64,000 nt of DNA from Tilletiaria anomala UBC 951 (Eukaryota > Basidiomycota > Exobasidiomycetes > Georgefischeriales > Tilletiariaceae). The notes beneath the pieces were generated by a model. It had not been told where the DNA came from and made no database searches. It worked only from the letters and a program-made list of their open reading frames with translations. The stretch's first letter is position 1. Every line of letters starts with the position of its first letter. The position numbers and the translations under genes were made by a program. Where the stretch lies: NCBI RefSeq assembly GCF_000711695.1, contig NW_013546971.1, forward strand, positions 54,380 through 118,379. Direction: 5' to 3'. Of this stretch, positions 24,175 to 35,594 are shown piece by piece.

Positions 24175-26771
24175 TCAATCGCGCTCAAGATTGACTCCTC
24201 CATGCATGATTATCGAATTGTCGCGCTCCTGAAGTTTCTTCCAATCAGCGAGAAGCCTTGCCTTGCCCTGAGCCTCTTCTTCGTCGGGCCTGAGCTCTTC
24301 CACCCTAGAGGAGCTGAGCAGAAGTGCAATGTTGGGGATGGTGCAATTCAACTCTCCAGCCTTGAGGCATGCATTCGCACGGACCAGTTCCTTCTTCCAG
24401 CGCTCGAGGACGTCCTTGCCGATGTTCTGCGAAGTGTTGCGATCGATGATGAAGGGGTCCTGGACGACGAAAACATCGGATTTGGCCCACTTGTCAGGCA
24501 GGTGGAAGTTGTTGAGTGTTAGAACATCTCCCACTCTGAGGTCGCCAGGATTGCAACCTCCGGCATACAAATCGGCCAGGATCATATCGTTCGAAAGTCG
24601 ATCGTGATGCGTGGCGGCCTTGATCCGCCCTTCCTCCGCCCCTACATAGGAGCCAGCTCCGTGGTAGCGCATTTGGTGGGGAATGGGCGCGATTTCTCTC
24701 TTTGCCTCGTTCATGATCTTGCCCAAGCCGAACGGCCGGCTGATAGGATGTTCCGGGTCAAGTGGTCGTGGAACCAGGGGCAACAAACCCTTTGGCCTGG
24801 CGATGCTCATTCCCTGTACCTCTGACCATTTCTCCATGCGACTAAAGAACGAACGGATGCAGCTACCCAGATCAATCGACTGTTGGCAGCGTGTGGACGG
24901 ATCCACGCTGGGCACGCCAACATTTTTCTCCATCTCGGTCGCTCTGTGAGCGAAGGCGCTGATCTCATTGAAGACACGCTTTAGATTCGCTCGCTCCTTG
25001 AACGGGTCGTACCATGTCGCATCGTACGCGCGTTGCTGATCATTTAGCTTCAGCTTGCCGCTACGGTTGTAACGCAGCTTGTTCTTGGCGCGCCAATGGA
25101 AGAGGTGTGGCAGCTTGATCGCATCGATGATGTCAGGGTCCTGCAAATTGGGTAGCAACCCGAGATGCTGCAAATGGCTGATCACCATGAGCGCAATGGT
25201 GTAACTACTGAAGCTGTTCGGACCATTCTTGCCAGCGGGATCGTTTAGCTGTCGTCGACTTGCCCACTTTTTCACGAAGTAGATCATGGGGCGGACCAAT
25301 GCGGGTCGTAAATCGGCGTAGGCCTTGATCATTTGGGAGTTGATCAGGCCGAAGCGCTCATTTATGTTGATATCTACTTCAATACCTGTCTCCTTGTCGG
25401 TGAACTTGACTATTGCATTGCGCAGATATCAAAAGGAGGTCAGTGAATGAATCAAAGCCACCCTCCGCCCCCACACAGTTCTCACCTATAGACACTGCCG
25501 CGAAGACATGGTGCACTTGTAAAAAAGAACCTGATGCTCGCAATGCACCTGCCACCTTGCGCACGTCATAATACTCTGGGTATTCTTCGTGGCGTTGGAA
25601 ATTTTGCTTGTCGAGAATCGGCAGGCCGTAGTCGTCATATGGGTCGATTTGAACAAAATCAAGCGGCGTTCCCGCACCGTACGGGCGCGTGTGGTCGATC
25701 AGTACCAGGTCCACGTCCGATTCCGTGCTGTTAATTTCTAAGGAGCAGAGCATCGCACAGGATGGATGAGATAAGGCGATTAGAAACACCAAGTGTCTTG
25801 CGATCTTTACGCATCGCTCACCAGTGATAGCACTTCCAAAGACTTCCACATTGATCCTTGCTCTTGGCCACTTGCGAAGCAGTACTTCTTCTACACGCTG
25901 AGCAATTTCTAGCCGCATCTGCCTGTTTCCAGCCGATGGTCGTTCAGACTGTGCACAGAATAGAATAGTAAGCAAGACATAGGTGCAAGCAAGGAGTCAG
26001 AGAAGCACTGTTGCTTTGCACTTATGAATATCTACCCACTTCGAACAAATGCAAGGCCTGCATTCCAAGTGCGAGATCCTCCATTGCCTGAATCTTTTCC
26101 AAAGGCTTGCTAAACAGCTGGACGGGTGAAAGGCCGATGCTCGTGTTGGGGGAGTCGGGATCACGGAGTTCATCCGATCCAATAAGGCCAAGTGATGTGC
26201 TTTTCCCAGGCATTCCTCCATATTTGTTCGTCAAGTAGCTCCTTTGTGCCTTTGTCGCGCTGAGCCGTAGAGCAGAGCTGATGATACCTGCAAAGATAGA
26301 CTCCTCCTTCATTCTGAGCTCTCGCCATTGGGCTACTTCTGCTGAGATCGCTGCTGCTTGCACCTCTGCAGCCCACTGGCGCTGCCATTGCAACCTTTCG
26401 TGCTCTCGCTGTAAGGCCGCGTGATAAGCGCTTTGTGTATCTGAATTCCCTGCGACAGCTAGGCCAGTGAAGCCAAGTTGGAGTTCATCCATAGAAAGGT
26501 GTTTGGCGGCTAGCCTTTCACCGTTCGACATTTCATTGCCTGTGCCGGCTCCATTTGCTTTCTTGTGATCATTCGATCGCTTGTTCTTCGATGTGCTTCC
26601 CGAAGAGTTTGGTGAAATCGTCGTGGTTTCAGTCGGTTTTCTGATTGGACTTTGTCCATTGGCATTGTCATTGCTGAACTCATGGGAAGCGTGGTCATTG
26701 GACGTCGGGCTGGTACCTCCCCTCTCATTGGTGCTGGAGCCTGCACTGGCGTGTTGTTGATGGTAACTCAT
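24175..26771 (-). CDS. non-canonical poly(A)/poly(U) polymerase (Cid/TUTase family)
   Basis: This is a DNA polymerase beta-like nucleotidyltransferase that adds A or U tails to RNA. Exons are 26771-26040, 25948-25822, 25737-25486 and 25409-24175, 781 aa. Residues 1-245 are disordered, then partly helical with a Gln/Arg-rich stretch (HERLQWQRQW). The catalytic signature spans intron 2: VEVFGSAITEINSTESDVDL, giving the GS motif and the D-x-D metal ligands at about 283-296. The third carboxylate is likely in TGIEVDINI, and ALVRPMIYFVKKWASRR follows. A PAP-associated region with SFSSYTIALMVISHLQ and later VFVVQDPFIIDRNTSQNIGK completes the fold. Whether it prefers ATP or UTP, and whether it is nuclear or cytoplasmic, cannot be decided; no RNA-binding domain is visible. 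Confidence 0.88.
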
Positions 26772-27562
26772 TCTGTTTGTGATCCTGGCCCATTACTCTT
26801 CAGCCTTCAGTGTCGAACCATGCACTAGGACAACTCAGTCGGGGCAGCGAGCGCTTGGCACTTGACCCGGGACCTTGGCTTCGCTGGCTCCGCAGTTACG
26901 TGTGGGCAGCCGGATCGCGCTTTTTCGGTCACACTTTTAACTTCAAGTCCTAGGTCAAAGGGCATGTGTATGTGACAGAAACGCTCTTCTTCGGGGCGAA
27001 TGCGAAGATGTGTAATGTGTTGAATACAGAATTTGTCTAGTTTGCTAAAAAGGGGAGCAGGTTCTATGTATGATGCGTCAAGTCTATAGGGTCACGGCTG
27101 ACGACATACATGATCGATCACTTTTTTTGAGTCACCTCGGCTCCGCGGACGGATGAACTCATATCCGCTCGGCAATAACAGCAACAACTAATGCTCGACG
27201 CGACTCTGCATCCCATGCACACCTGTTACATCTCTTCTTGCATAATGATGACCACACACATCCAAACAGTCTCAGCGAAAGAAAGAGCTGTCAGAAAATA
27301 GGCTTTGCAAGGCATCAAAGGTAGCTACTGACTACCGAGCAAGTACGATAAGGAGCGGCAATCAACTGGGATCAGGACGACCTCACACCCCGCCGAGGGG
27401 CAATAAGCCAACGAGCCCATTTCTCGATGCTCGCTGCACTTTGCGGGATGGTATCTGATCGTCCTTCCTCAGCGTCTCGGTAACCTTGACTCGATCGCTG
27501 AGACATCCAGAAATTTGATCCGTGACAAGTAACTTACTCAAACTCCGGCCCTGGCTACAAAA
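26772..27562. promoter_or_regulatory. divergent promoter region nucleotidyltransferase / CRAL-TRIO gene
   Basis: 791 bp between divergent starts. No coding signal; more A+T than the genes on either side, as expected for a promoter. Confidence 0.5.
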
Positions 27563-30500
27563 ATGCCGGCCCCGCTGAGCAAGACCGCTCGCGCCGTCGC
27601 ACTCAAGCATCTCGATCTCTACAAGAAATGGAAGCAGGCTATAACACCTGCTGCCAACTCGGATGGATCATTAGACGCCTGCAACATCCCATCCGAGCGC
27701 CCACCGGTGAATGGTGCAGGTACGATTGCGGATGTCGATGGACAAGCCGAACTCCCGACCGACGGGCACGATGTTCTCGAGCGCCTCACGAAGGATTTCA
27801 CAGCTGAAGCCGAGGGAAAGGAGGTGGGCTCATCTAAACACACTATTGCAAGGTCTCCTACGGACCCATCAAGAGGTGTTCGCCCGCCCTCATCGACACA
27901 GTCAGCCACGGGGACGCCGCTCTCGCAAATCGAAAAGTTGCACGCAGTCTGCATGTCCACGCTGCTCCCCTCCCTTGCATCCAGCTTATCGCTTAATGAG
28001 GAAGGTATCGCTCGGGCGGAGCGATTTCTCGAAGACCGCGCGACTCTTTTTCGCTTCTACCGTCGAGCTCGCTATAACATCGACAGCGCGCTGGAGCTAC
28101 TACATGCGACGCTGACATGGCGCTTGTCCACCGAGCTAGACCTCATGAGTCTCAGCACCTTACATCCTCTCTACGTCCACGGGCGCGAAGGAATGGGGAC
28201 AAGCGGTGCTGCAAATATAGAAGACAGGAAAGAGGGAGAGGCGGGTTCAAGTGAAGGGACGCCCCTCTTCTGGTTGAGCGATCGCCTTGTTGACCGCTTC
28301 GGGCGGCCATGCGGGGTCATCTCGCTGCGCTCGCTTGAACGCGTCTCTCCGGGAGAGGACTTATATCCCGACCATGGAGATGGCGATAGTAAACAGCAGA
28401 ACAGCGAAGGAGGCGGCGAAGGCAACGCGAAAGCTGGCAAGAGGACAGGCGGCCTAAATGAAGTGAAAGAATACATCGTCGCTTGCATGGAAATTACTCG
28501 CAAGTACCTTGGTGACGCCTATAGTCGACGCATTAAGGAACACGGAGGCATCGACGCTCTTCTCGCTTCAATACCTACGAGCCTATCCCCAACGGGGGAC
28601 TTGGGCGAAGACGAGCAGTTGGAAGAAGCGCTGTCGCACTGTCCGCCTTTGCAAATGACTATCGCCTTCGATCTCGCTTCGTCCGGCATGGCCAACCTTG
28701 AACTCGAGCTCCTCCCCTTCTTGCTCGATATCCTCAAGAATCACTTCCCAGGTATGGTTGGTGTGGTCTACGTCCTTCATTTCTCCTGGCTGCACAGCGG
28801 TATGTGGGCCGTCGCCAAGCGCATCTTGCCACAACAAGCGCTCGCCAGGATCTTCTTCCCAAACGACAAGGAGTTGTGCGAGGATCATTTTGAACCTTCC
28901 TCTCTTCCGCTATCGCTGGGTGGGCAGTGGCAGGTGAAGATTGATAGCAAAAACAACGAGACGATGCGACGCTTCGGCAAGCGGAGAGCATTCACCTCGC
29001 GTACCAGGAGCAGGACCCAAAGTGCCGCAACGACCCCCGCTGAAAGCCCTGCTGTGGGTGGACGCCTGCCGCTACCCAGTATCAACGTCAATGATGCGGG
29101 CGCGGGAGAGCATGCAAAGCCCACTCTGAGCAGAAATTCTTCATTCGAGAGCATATACGATGTCTTCTACAGCGCCGACATTACGGTGAGTTGGTTCCGC
29201 GGCGTGTGTTTCGCACTTACGCCACTGACACATTCGGTCACGAATAGCCATGGGCAAGCCGTTATGGCACACCACGTCATAGCCAGCCTTCGACTCCCGG
29301 CTTGGAGAATGGGCCGTATTCCCTCGGTCTTGGGAGTGCCGGCTGGCGCATGACGCCTAGTGCGGCGCGCAAGCTAAGATCACTGCAAATGTCACGTGGT
29401 GACAGCGGCAGTGTTTCAAATACCAGGCGCGGCGGGCATGTTTCGGCTGAATTCGCTGGAGGGCGCCAGAGAGCAACGTCTGACCCACGCGCTCAAGAGA
29501 GGGAGAGGCTGCAAAAGCCGCCAGCTGCATTCAATGCGAGGCTCGGCGATAATTCAACTAGCATGTCGCCCCAAGGATCCCTCACTCAGTTACAACCTCA
29601 GGCGGGTCCGGCCGGCTACTTTGGTGATGACGCCTACATGCAGCCATCATCCAGAGGCCGCTCACGGGCGGACTCACTTGACAGCCTGCCAGACGAAGGC
29701 ATCGCTGCTCACAAGGCAGGCAGGAACCGCGCTCTGTCGCCTCAGCGCAGGCGGATAGGTGGTCTCAGGCGTGATTTTCAATTGCGCGTACCTACAAAAG
29801 AGGAAGATGCGGCGCAGCGCGATCGGCTGCTGAGCAACGCGAACAGCGACGACGAAGCCGCTAGCGTGACGGAAAGCCAGGCTGGCGAGGGATGTGGCAG
29901 CGACGCCACCATCACCGGCGATGAAGGCTTCTTTGCCCGATGGCAGCGACGCTCATCACTGCTGCTGGTTGCTCAGCGAGCCTCCAACGCTTCAGCGCAG
30001 GACGGTGCGGATGCAATCAAATGGACAGGCCAGCAGGAGAAGGAGCGCCGAGAGCTCGAGCGATACAGACGGAATCTGCAGCTAGCGCAGCAGCAGCAAC
30101 ATCAGTCACAGCACTTGATCAGTTCCAGCGCAACACAGCAGCCGGATGAGCGCGGGCAATTTTCAGGCGCTCTGGGCATGTCAATGGACATCAGTGTCGA
30201 CGCCGATGACCCCGACGCTGGTTCGCCCCAGCGGCAGACTCGAGATATCGATGAGCCTCCGCTTGCCGGGGAGAGACCTTATCATCCGCCACGTTTCGTT
30301 TCGGTGAACCGATCTCGCAAGTATAACAAGCCAGGGCAAGTGTCACCGTACAACGCGGAGAACCCTTTCTTTGGCTACCCAGCGTATATTGCCCCGCTCG
30401 TGCCGGACGGCAGGCCAGCCCTTCAGTCGGACCTTGGCAATCGATTCAGCCTCAGTTCGCAGACACCACGTCACATGCACGCGCGGCGCCGCAAGCGCGA

Positions 30501-30978
30501 TCTCGTCCGTACGCTCAGCTACCTTTTCTTCCTACGCATCCTCGCCGCGCACCGCAGCGTCCGATGGCGCTTCAAGCTTCTGTGGCGCCAGATTGACTTG
30601 CTCTTGTACGGCGGCCACTCCCGGCATGCTGGTCAGTATGAGTACGAGTGTGACGTGCTGTGGAGTGCGGACGCGCGGCGCAGGAGCGCAGTTGCTCAGC
30701 AGCACCAGCTGCACCGCCAGCAGCGGCGACCACCTCGCCCCATGCTGTTGCGCAAGCGCATGCTAGTGATTGTCGTGCTGCTCGCCTGCTTGCATGCTGG
30801 CTGGCGCGCCAAGCTTTTAGAACTGTTGTTCAGACCATTCTGGCAGAGCGCGCAAAATCAAGCCATCACACAACGTAGCGCTGGCCGTAACTCACAGCAG
30901 CACTTGGACCGTTCTCGTCGTCTCGAGACCACTTACACTGGATTGCATGTAAGGAAGAGGCTCGGATTCACGAATTAA
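27563..30978 (+). CDS. CRAL-TRIO (Sec14-like) protein with C-terminal membrane segment
   Basis: This is a Sec14-type lipid-binding protein, probably exchanging phosphatidylinositol or related lipids. Exon 1 is 27563-29185 and exon 2 is 29248-30978, 1117 aa. CRAL-TRIO-N is at about 130-200 (AERFLEDRATLFRFYRRARY, then ALELLHATLTWR). The lipid-binding lobe runs to about 475 and includes IAFDLASSGMANLELELLPF, FPGMVGVVYVLHFSW and ILPQQALARIFF. It is interrupted by a low-complexity insert (about 270-300). The following 600 residues are Ser/Gln/Arg-rich and disordered. Near the C-terminus a basic segment is followed by a hydrophobic helix (MLVIVVLLACLHAG), which could anchor it in a membrane. The splice junction joins DIT to PWASRYG in frame. 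A membrane-anchored Sec14 protein of this size is not one I can match to a named gene. Confidence 0.82.
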
Positions 30979-31162
30979 TGAGGGTTATGCCGGTTACCGC
31001 GCTCACCGTCCTTCCACGGTCTCAATTAAGCGTGATAGCAGTCGACTGTGTCCGTGTCTGGGGACAGATCCTGTATCATCTTGCGTGGCGTACAGAGGCA
31101 TGGGTCACGGCATAGAGTACAAAGCAGTCATCGTACGCGGGAAGCGGCTGATGGTTGCGAAA

Positions 31163-32537
31163 TTACACCCTGGGTGCCTTGGCAGCACCGCGCATCGATG
31201 CCTTGCTGACCTTCGGGAGGTTGGCACGGCCAGGAGCGGTGGCGGACTGTACAAAAGGTATCATTTATAAGCAATTGTCAGCGATGACACTTGCAAGAAA
31301 GCAAAGACAAGCTCGAGTAGTCTGCCTCACCTTGGCCTTCTCAGTCTTCCTAGTCTCTGCCCGTGCCTTCTTCTCCTCCTTGCTCTTGGCAAGAGCCTGG
31401 TTCCTAGCGGCAGCCCTAACCTCGGGCTTCTGGTTCCTCCTGGCCTGAATCTGGTCCAAGCTAGCACCGACGATACCACGCTGGTGCTTGACAGTCTTCC
31501 TCGACCGCTTCTTGGCAACCTCCTCGGTGATACCCTTCTTGTGCATGCGACGGAAGAAGACGGTCCACGCGATCTTGCGCGGGTTCTTGCGCTGGTGGAA
31601 AAGCGACTCCGACTTGGAGCCGACGAAGCGGAAGGTCTTGCTGTCGCCACGGACGTACAGCTTACCCTTGCCACTGTACAAAGTTAATGCAAAAAGCGAT
31701 GTGGTCAATAGGCAGGCTTGGCAATAGTTTGCGGACGACATGTGTTGCTAGCTAGTTCTTCCCATAGCTACTCCCAGGCTGGCATTACCACACATCGCAG
31801 TAGCAATGCATGTCCAGCAGAAATGCTTTTCCACATCCTTCCTTTTCCAGCTCCCCTCCATCTCAGTAGAAATCTTCAGGGTCAAGTACTCACGGGTAAA
31901 TCTTGCGGAGCGACCATGTATCAGTTTCGACCTAAATTGCAAAAGGGAATGAGATCGAATGTCAGTTGTTGCAGGCTCCGACACAAGTGTGCATTGCTGA
32001 TGGAAGATTGGACAAAAGCTCTTTGAAGCTGGACTATGTTGGAGGAATAGACTGATGACTTGTACCTTTCAACCTTCCCAGTAACCCCTTTTCCCCTCTT
32101 GACCCGCATAATGCGTGGCACCTGATGTGCTACCACCACAGTCAAGCACTTGTGAACGCCGACAGATTGCCTCATCTATACGACAGCCCCTTTGAGGCTT
32201 CACGCCGGAGGCTTTGTCATGTGTGGCCCGCTGTCGTCTACGAGCCTGTGCCAAGGCCATCGTTGGATCGTCGCTCGTTGCGAGCTCTGTGACCCATGCT
32301 CGTCTCTAATCTGAGCATCTGAACCAGCACTTTGTGCAACGTTGTTAAACAACTGCTGCCGCTGCACATGACGCGGGTGCAACCCTTCCCTGGCCCTCCT
32401 CTCCCTGACCGCGCTCCGTGTCAGGACTGCGAAGCTCCATCCGAGCCATGCAAAAGTCATCGTCATCGTCTACCCTCAGCCAAGCAGCAGAGAGCTCTGT
32501 CCCAAGAGCCGGATTGGACAGTACTGCGTACCTTCAT
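31163..32537 (-). CDS. RPL24: 60S ribosomal protein eL24
   Basis: This is ribosomal protein eL24. Exons are 32537-32532, 31931-31894, 31673-31331 and 31246-31163, 156 aa. Exon 1 holds only ATG AAG, followed by a 600-bp intron with donor GTACGC. Exon 2 gives VETDTWSLRKIYP, and exon 3 gives GKGKLYVRGDSKTFRFV, then QRKNPRKIAWTVFFRR, KKGITEEVAKKRSRKTVK and the charged tail. Compared with yeast (VEIDSFSGAKIYPG), the motif at the N-terminus is diverged but aligns without gaps. The 3' exon supplies KVSKASMRGAAKAPRV. Very short first exons with long first introns are common in ribosomal protein genes. The exon 1 choice rests on the expected MK-VE start and a good donor; it is the least certain part. 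Confidence 0.9.
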
Positions 32538-33836
32538 CTTGCCTTGCTGTCGAAACTGCCGATGTCGTTGGAGTCTTGACGAGAAAGAGTCTGGTGAGAC
32601 TTCAAAAACAGCTTCTCTAATGGATCAAGGTAAGCCAGAAGTCAAAGAAGCACAGAGGCTGCAAGCGCCTGCTGACAGCTGTTTCCTGCGTAGCCTCGCA
32701 CTAGCCTTGTCCTTGATCTGGCGGTGGTCAGGAGCGGAACGCAACTGCGCGTGGTGGCGGTGAAGTGTTGCGCGCGCTTGGAGGGCTGAATATGCTGCGG
32801 CCCCATAGCACTAGATGGCGTGACACTAGCTCTCACTCTTCACCACGCACTCAGACCAACTTTGGCTTGAGGCATCTGAAGACTCTTGCAAAGGTGTGAT
32901 TATCAGGTGGCTCTTCAGGACCTTGGCCACAATTGTGTCCAACACCTTGCAACGCAGTCCATAGTCACACTATGCAAATGGCATAGGCAAGCGTTTCAAT
33001 TTATTTTGCTGCTGCGCTCAATGCTAATGGGTGTGCAAAATGTTACACCGGCACTGCCTCGCTTCAAGTGTTACGCACGACATGATAGTAAAGGAGACTC
33101 GAATGCAAAAAGGTGTCGAACGAGCTAATGTACACATGTGGTCCATCTGTCTCTTTGAGAAGAGTTATCAGACCGGAGACGTAGGAAGCGCGAGAATGAG
33201 CGTGTGGCGCGCCAGACATCCATGAGTCCGAGCTCGGGCGACACAAAGTAGGTCCTTTGCGGGGAGGCCCAAGCGAAGGAAAGCTAATTATGGCCCTTGA
33301 GCGACTCGGCCTCGAGTAATTATTGAAGTGAACACCGCGGCCGTTGTTGACAGGACGAGAACGAGTTTCGAATACCAAGCGCGCGCAATAGAGCAAAACG
33401 TGACAGGAAAGCGCCTACGAGAACGTGTGCGCAGTGCCGATGACGAACAAAATCGCGGTGTCTCGGCTTTTGGTGATGCAAAAGAAATGGACGGTGCCTG
33501 GTCCATGGGTCGTGCATGTGCCAGGACCTGCAAGGATCCTGCGTATCTCCTTGCTGAGTCGACACGGGGGCGAACTGGAGATGTGGGGGAAAGGATTGGA
33601 AACGCGACATAGAATAGACGAGTGGGCTGAGGTGAGGAGTGATGTACAACAGTCTGTTTGCGACACTGCCCAAGCGGCGAGCGAACAAGTAACGAGGGGC
33701 TGGGGTGGATGAATGAACAGAGACTTTTGGACACATCGCGCTGCGACAGACGGCGGACAAGAACACAGATCAAAACGCATCGCGGGTGTACCGTGATGAT
33801 GCCAACCGTACGTGCCCGGTGAGCGGATGGAAATCC
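32538..33836. other. intergenic, about 1.3 kb
   Basis: This lies between the eL24 start and the stop of the polyQ bHLH gene, both minus. It should contain the eL24 promoter and the bHLH 3' UTR. The frames seen (for example 33288-33924 minus) are low-quality and overlap one another; I see nothing else. Confidence 0.45.
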
Positions 33837-35594
33837 CTAAACGGCGGCCATGAAGCCAGCCGAGGGGGCCGCGCGGAATGATAACGGCAGTGGCGCGCTC
33901 GGGTTGTGCTGGTGACCTGACCAAGGAGAGGAGCGCAGGTGCTGGGCGCTGCTAGTGTTGATACTGAGTTCACTGTGACTCGGTTGCTGTTGCTGATGAC
34001 GCTGAGCTGCAAAGGCCGCAGCGGCAAAAGCTTGGGCTTGGGCTTGCGAATGTTGCTCGGGCGAGAGCTGCTGTTGCTGGGAAATATGTTGACGTCCCTG
34101 AGCTTGCAGGCTGAACATGTAGGCAGCAATGTCAAAAGTGGGTGTCGTAGGTGTGGTGGACACTGGCGCCGACTGCTGCTGCGCATTAGCGTGGGGGTGA
34201 GATTGTGGGTGCTGCATATGCGGTGGCATAACACCATGCTGCTGCTGCTGCTGCTGCGGAAACGTTGCAGCGCGCACATGTGCATGCTGTTGACCGGGGT
34301 GAATGTGGAATTGCGGTTGTTGTTGTGGTTGCGGTTGCTGGTACTGGTACTGGTATTGACGATGAGCAGCGAGGGTGGCAACAGGGGAAGTCATGACAGG
34401 GAAAGGCGGTGCAATGTCGAATAGGCCAGTAGAGGGGAGGGCGGCCGGAAGGTTCTCCGCAGCAGCTGTGGGTGTTGGCATAGCTGGGGACGTATGGTTC
34501 GCCGTCGAGGTGGGCGAGGTGGTCGATTCAACGCCGCTACTGCTCATGGAGCTGCTGAGCTCGGGTGGAGACGACGTGTTTGGCGTCGTCGAGCCAGGCA
34601 TACCAACAGGGCCGCCGTTACTAGTGGTGACGTGAGAAAGGGTAACAAAACCCGAGGCACCGGCCGCTGCCGCCGCTGCGGCAAATTGAGGGTGGTTCAA
34701 CATGAAGGCGCTGCCAGGAATACCTTGCTTGTCTGTACTGCCATCGTCGATCGAAGAAAGTGGGCTGTATGCTGCCATACCGTTTGCCGACGGTCGAGAA
34801 AGGCCAAATCCATCGAGCCCGTCAGCAGGAAGAGGGAAGCTTCCACAGTCGTCAAAGTCGTCCAAGTCGTCAAGAAACTCTGCTCCGTTCAAATTGCTGT
34901 CTGACAGCGAGTCGTTTGAGTTGGCACCATCAGTCCTGGCATCCGTGTTGCTCATGGGGTGGCGACTACAGGCCGCCTTTTCGACCTCTGTCAGCCCCTT
35001 CGGGAGGAAAAGTTCGGTCTCGGCCTCAACGCCACGCTCGGTAGTGAGACCGCAGCGGGCACGGAGGTTATTGACTTCACGGATGAGGTTAATGTTGCGG
35101 GCATGCATCTCCTTGAGCATGTCACGGTAGAGCATCTCGAGTGAGAGGCTGTCCGCGACGAACTGCAAAGAACGGTTGACGATGAGCGACTTGGAAGGGC
35201 GTCTTATCTGCGAGATGGCTGGCAAAGAAGCGGCAAGAATCTGGGGCATACAATGTAATGTCGAAAGATGTGAGTTTGTGTCATCTCGAGCAACGCATAC
35301 ACGAGGTAAACTCACCAGGAATCGATTGTTTAGGGACTCCCGTCTCGCGCGTTCGATTGCATTGTGATTTGCCCTCTTTTCAGGGTTGGCTTTCCGGCTG
35401 TTGACGCTGGCGTTGCTGGAGCTACGGACCTTGCCAGTTTTCTTCTCAGAAAAACTCCCGAACGAGACTGGGGGGGATCTGGAGACCGCTGCTGCGGCTG
35501 CCAATGGTGTCGCCATCTTTTTGGCTGGGGACGGCACTGTGTGCACGCCTACAGTGGGCGAGACAGCGGAAGACTCTGCGGGTTGGACGGCCAT
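33837..35594 (-). CDS. bHLH transcription factor with polyQ tracts
   Basis: Exon 1 is 35594-35316 and exon 2 is 35240-33837, 560 aa. The start ATG at 35594 (MAVQPAESSA) was chosen over longer ATG-less extensions. The basic region and helix 1 (RANHNAIERARRESLNNRFL, about 73-93) carry the H-x3-E-x3-R triad expected to bind CACGTG. The intron falls exactly between helix 1 and the continuation ILAASLPAISQIRRPSKSLI, with helix 2 VNRSLQFVADSL and a following helix MLYRDMLKEMHARNINLIRE. The C-terminal 350 residues are Gln/His/Pro/Ser rich, with several Gln runs encoded by CAG/CAA around 34000-34360. Helix 1-loop-2 resembles a conserved basidiomycete group of unknown role. This is the second class-B-type bHLH gene in the window; the two are not close in sequence. 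Confidence 0.85.
   Translation of the reverse strand: MAVQPAESSAVSPTVGVHTVPSPAKKMATPLAAAAAVSRSPPVSFGSFSEKKTGKVRSSSNASVNSRKANPEKRANHNAIERARRESLNNRFLVSLPRVCVARDDTNSHLSTLHCMPQILAASLPAISQIRRPSKSLIVNRSLQFVADSLSLEMLYRDMLKEMHARNINLIREVNNLRARCGLTTERGVEAETELFLPKGLTEVEKAACSRHPMSNTDARTDGANSNDSLSDSNLNGAEFLDDLDDFDDCGSFPLPADGLDGFGLSRPSANGMAAYSPLSSIDDGSTDKQGIPGSAFMLNHPQFAAAAAAAGASGFVTLSHVTTSNGGPVGMPGSTTPNTSSPPELSSSMSSSGVESTTSPTSTANHTSPAMPTPTAAAENLPAALPSTGLFDIAPPFPVMTSPVATLAAHRQYQYQYQQPQPQQQPQFHIHPGQQHAHVRAATFPQQQQQQHGVMPPHMQHPQSHPHANAQQQSAPVSTTPTTPTFDIAAYMFSLQAQGRQHISQQQQLSPEQHSQAQAQAFAAAAFAAQRHQQQQPSHSELSINTSSAQHLRSSPWSGHQHNPSAPLPLSFRAAPSAGFMAAV

Noticed and set aside
31950-32520. Possible box C/D snoRNA in the eL24 first intron (ACGATGA ... 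CTGA on the minus strand)
   Set aside because: The C box has a mismatch, the C-D spacing is only about 35 nt and no closing stem is present.
34000-34360. CAG/CTG-type triplet runs as a possible microsatellite
   Set aside because: They are the polyQ-coding part of the bHLH gene and are interrupted by other codons.
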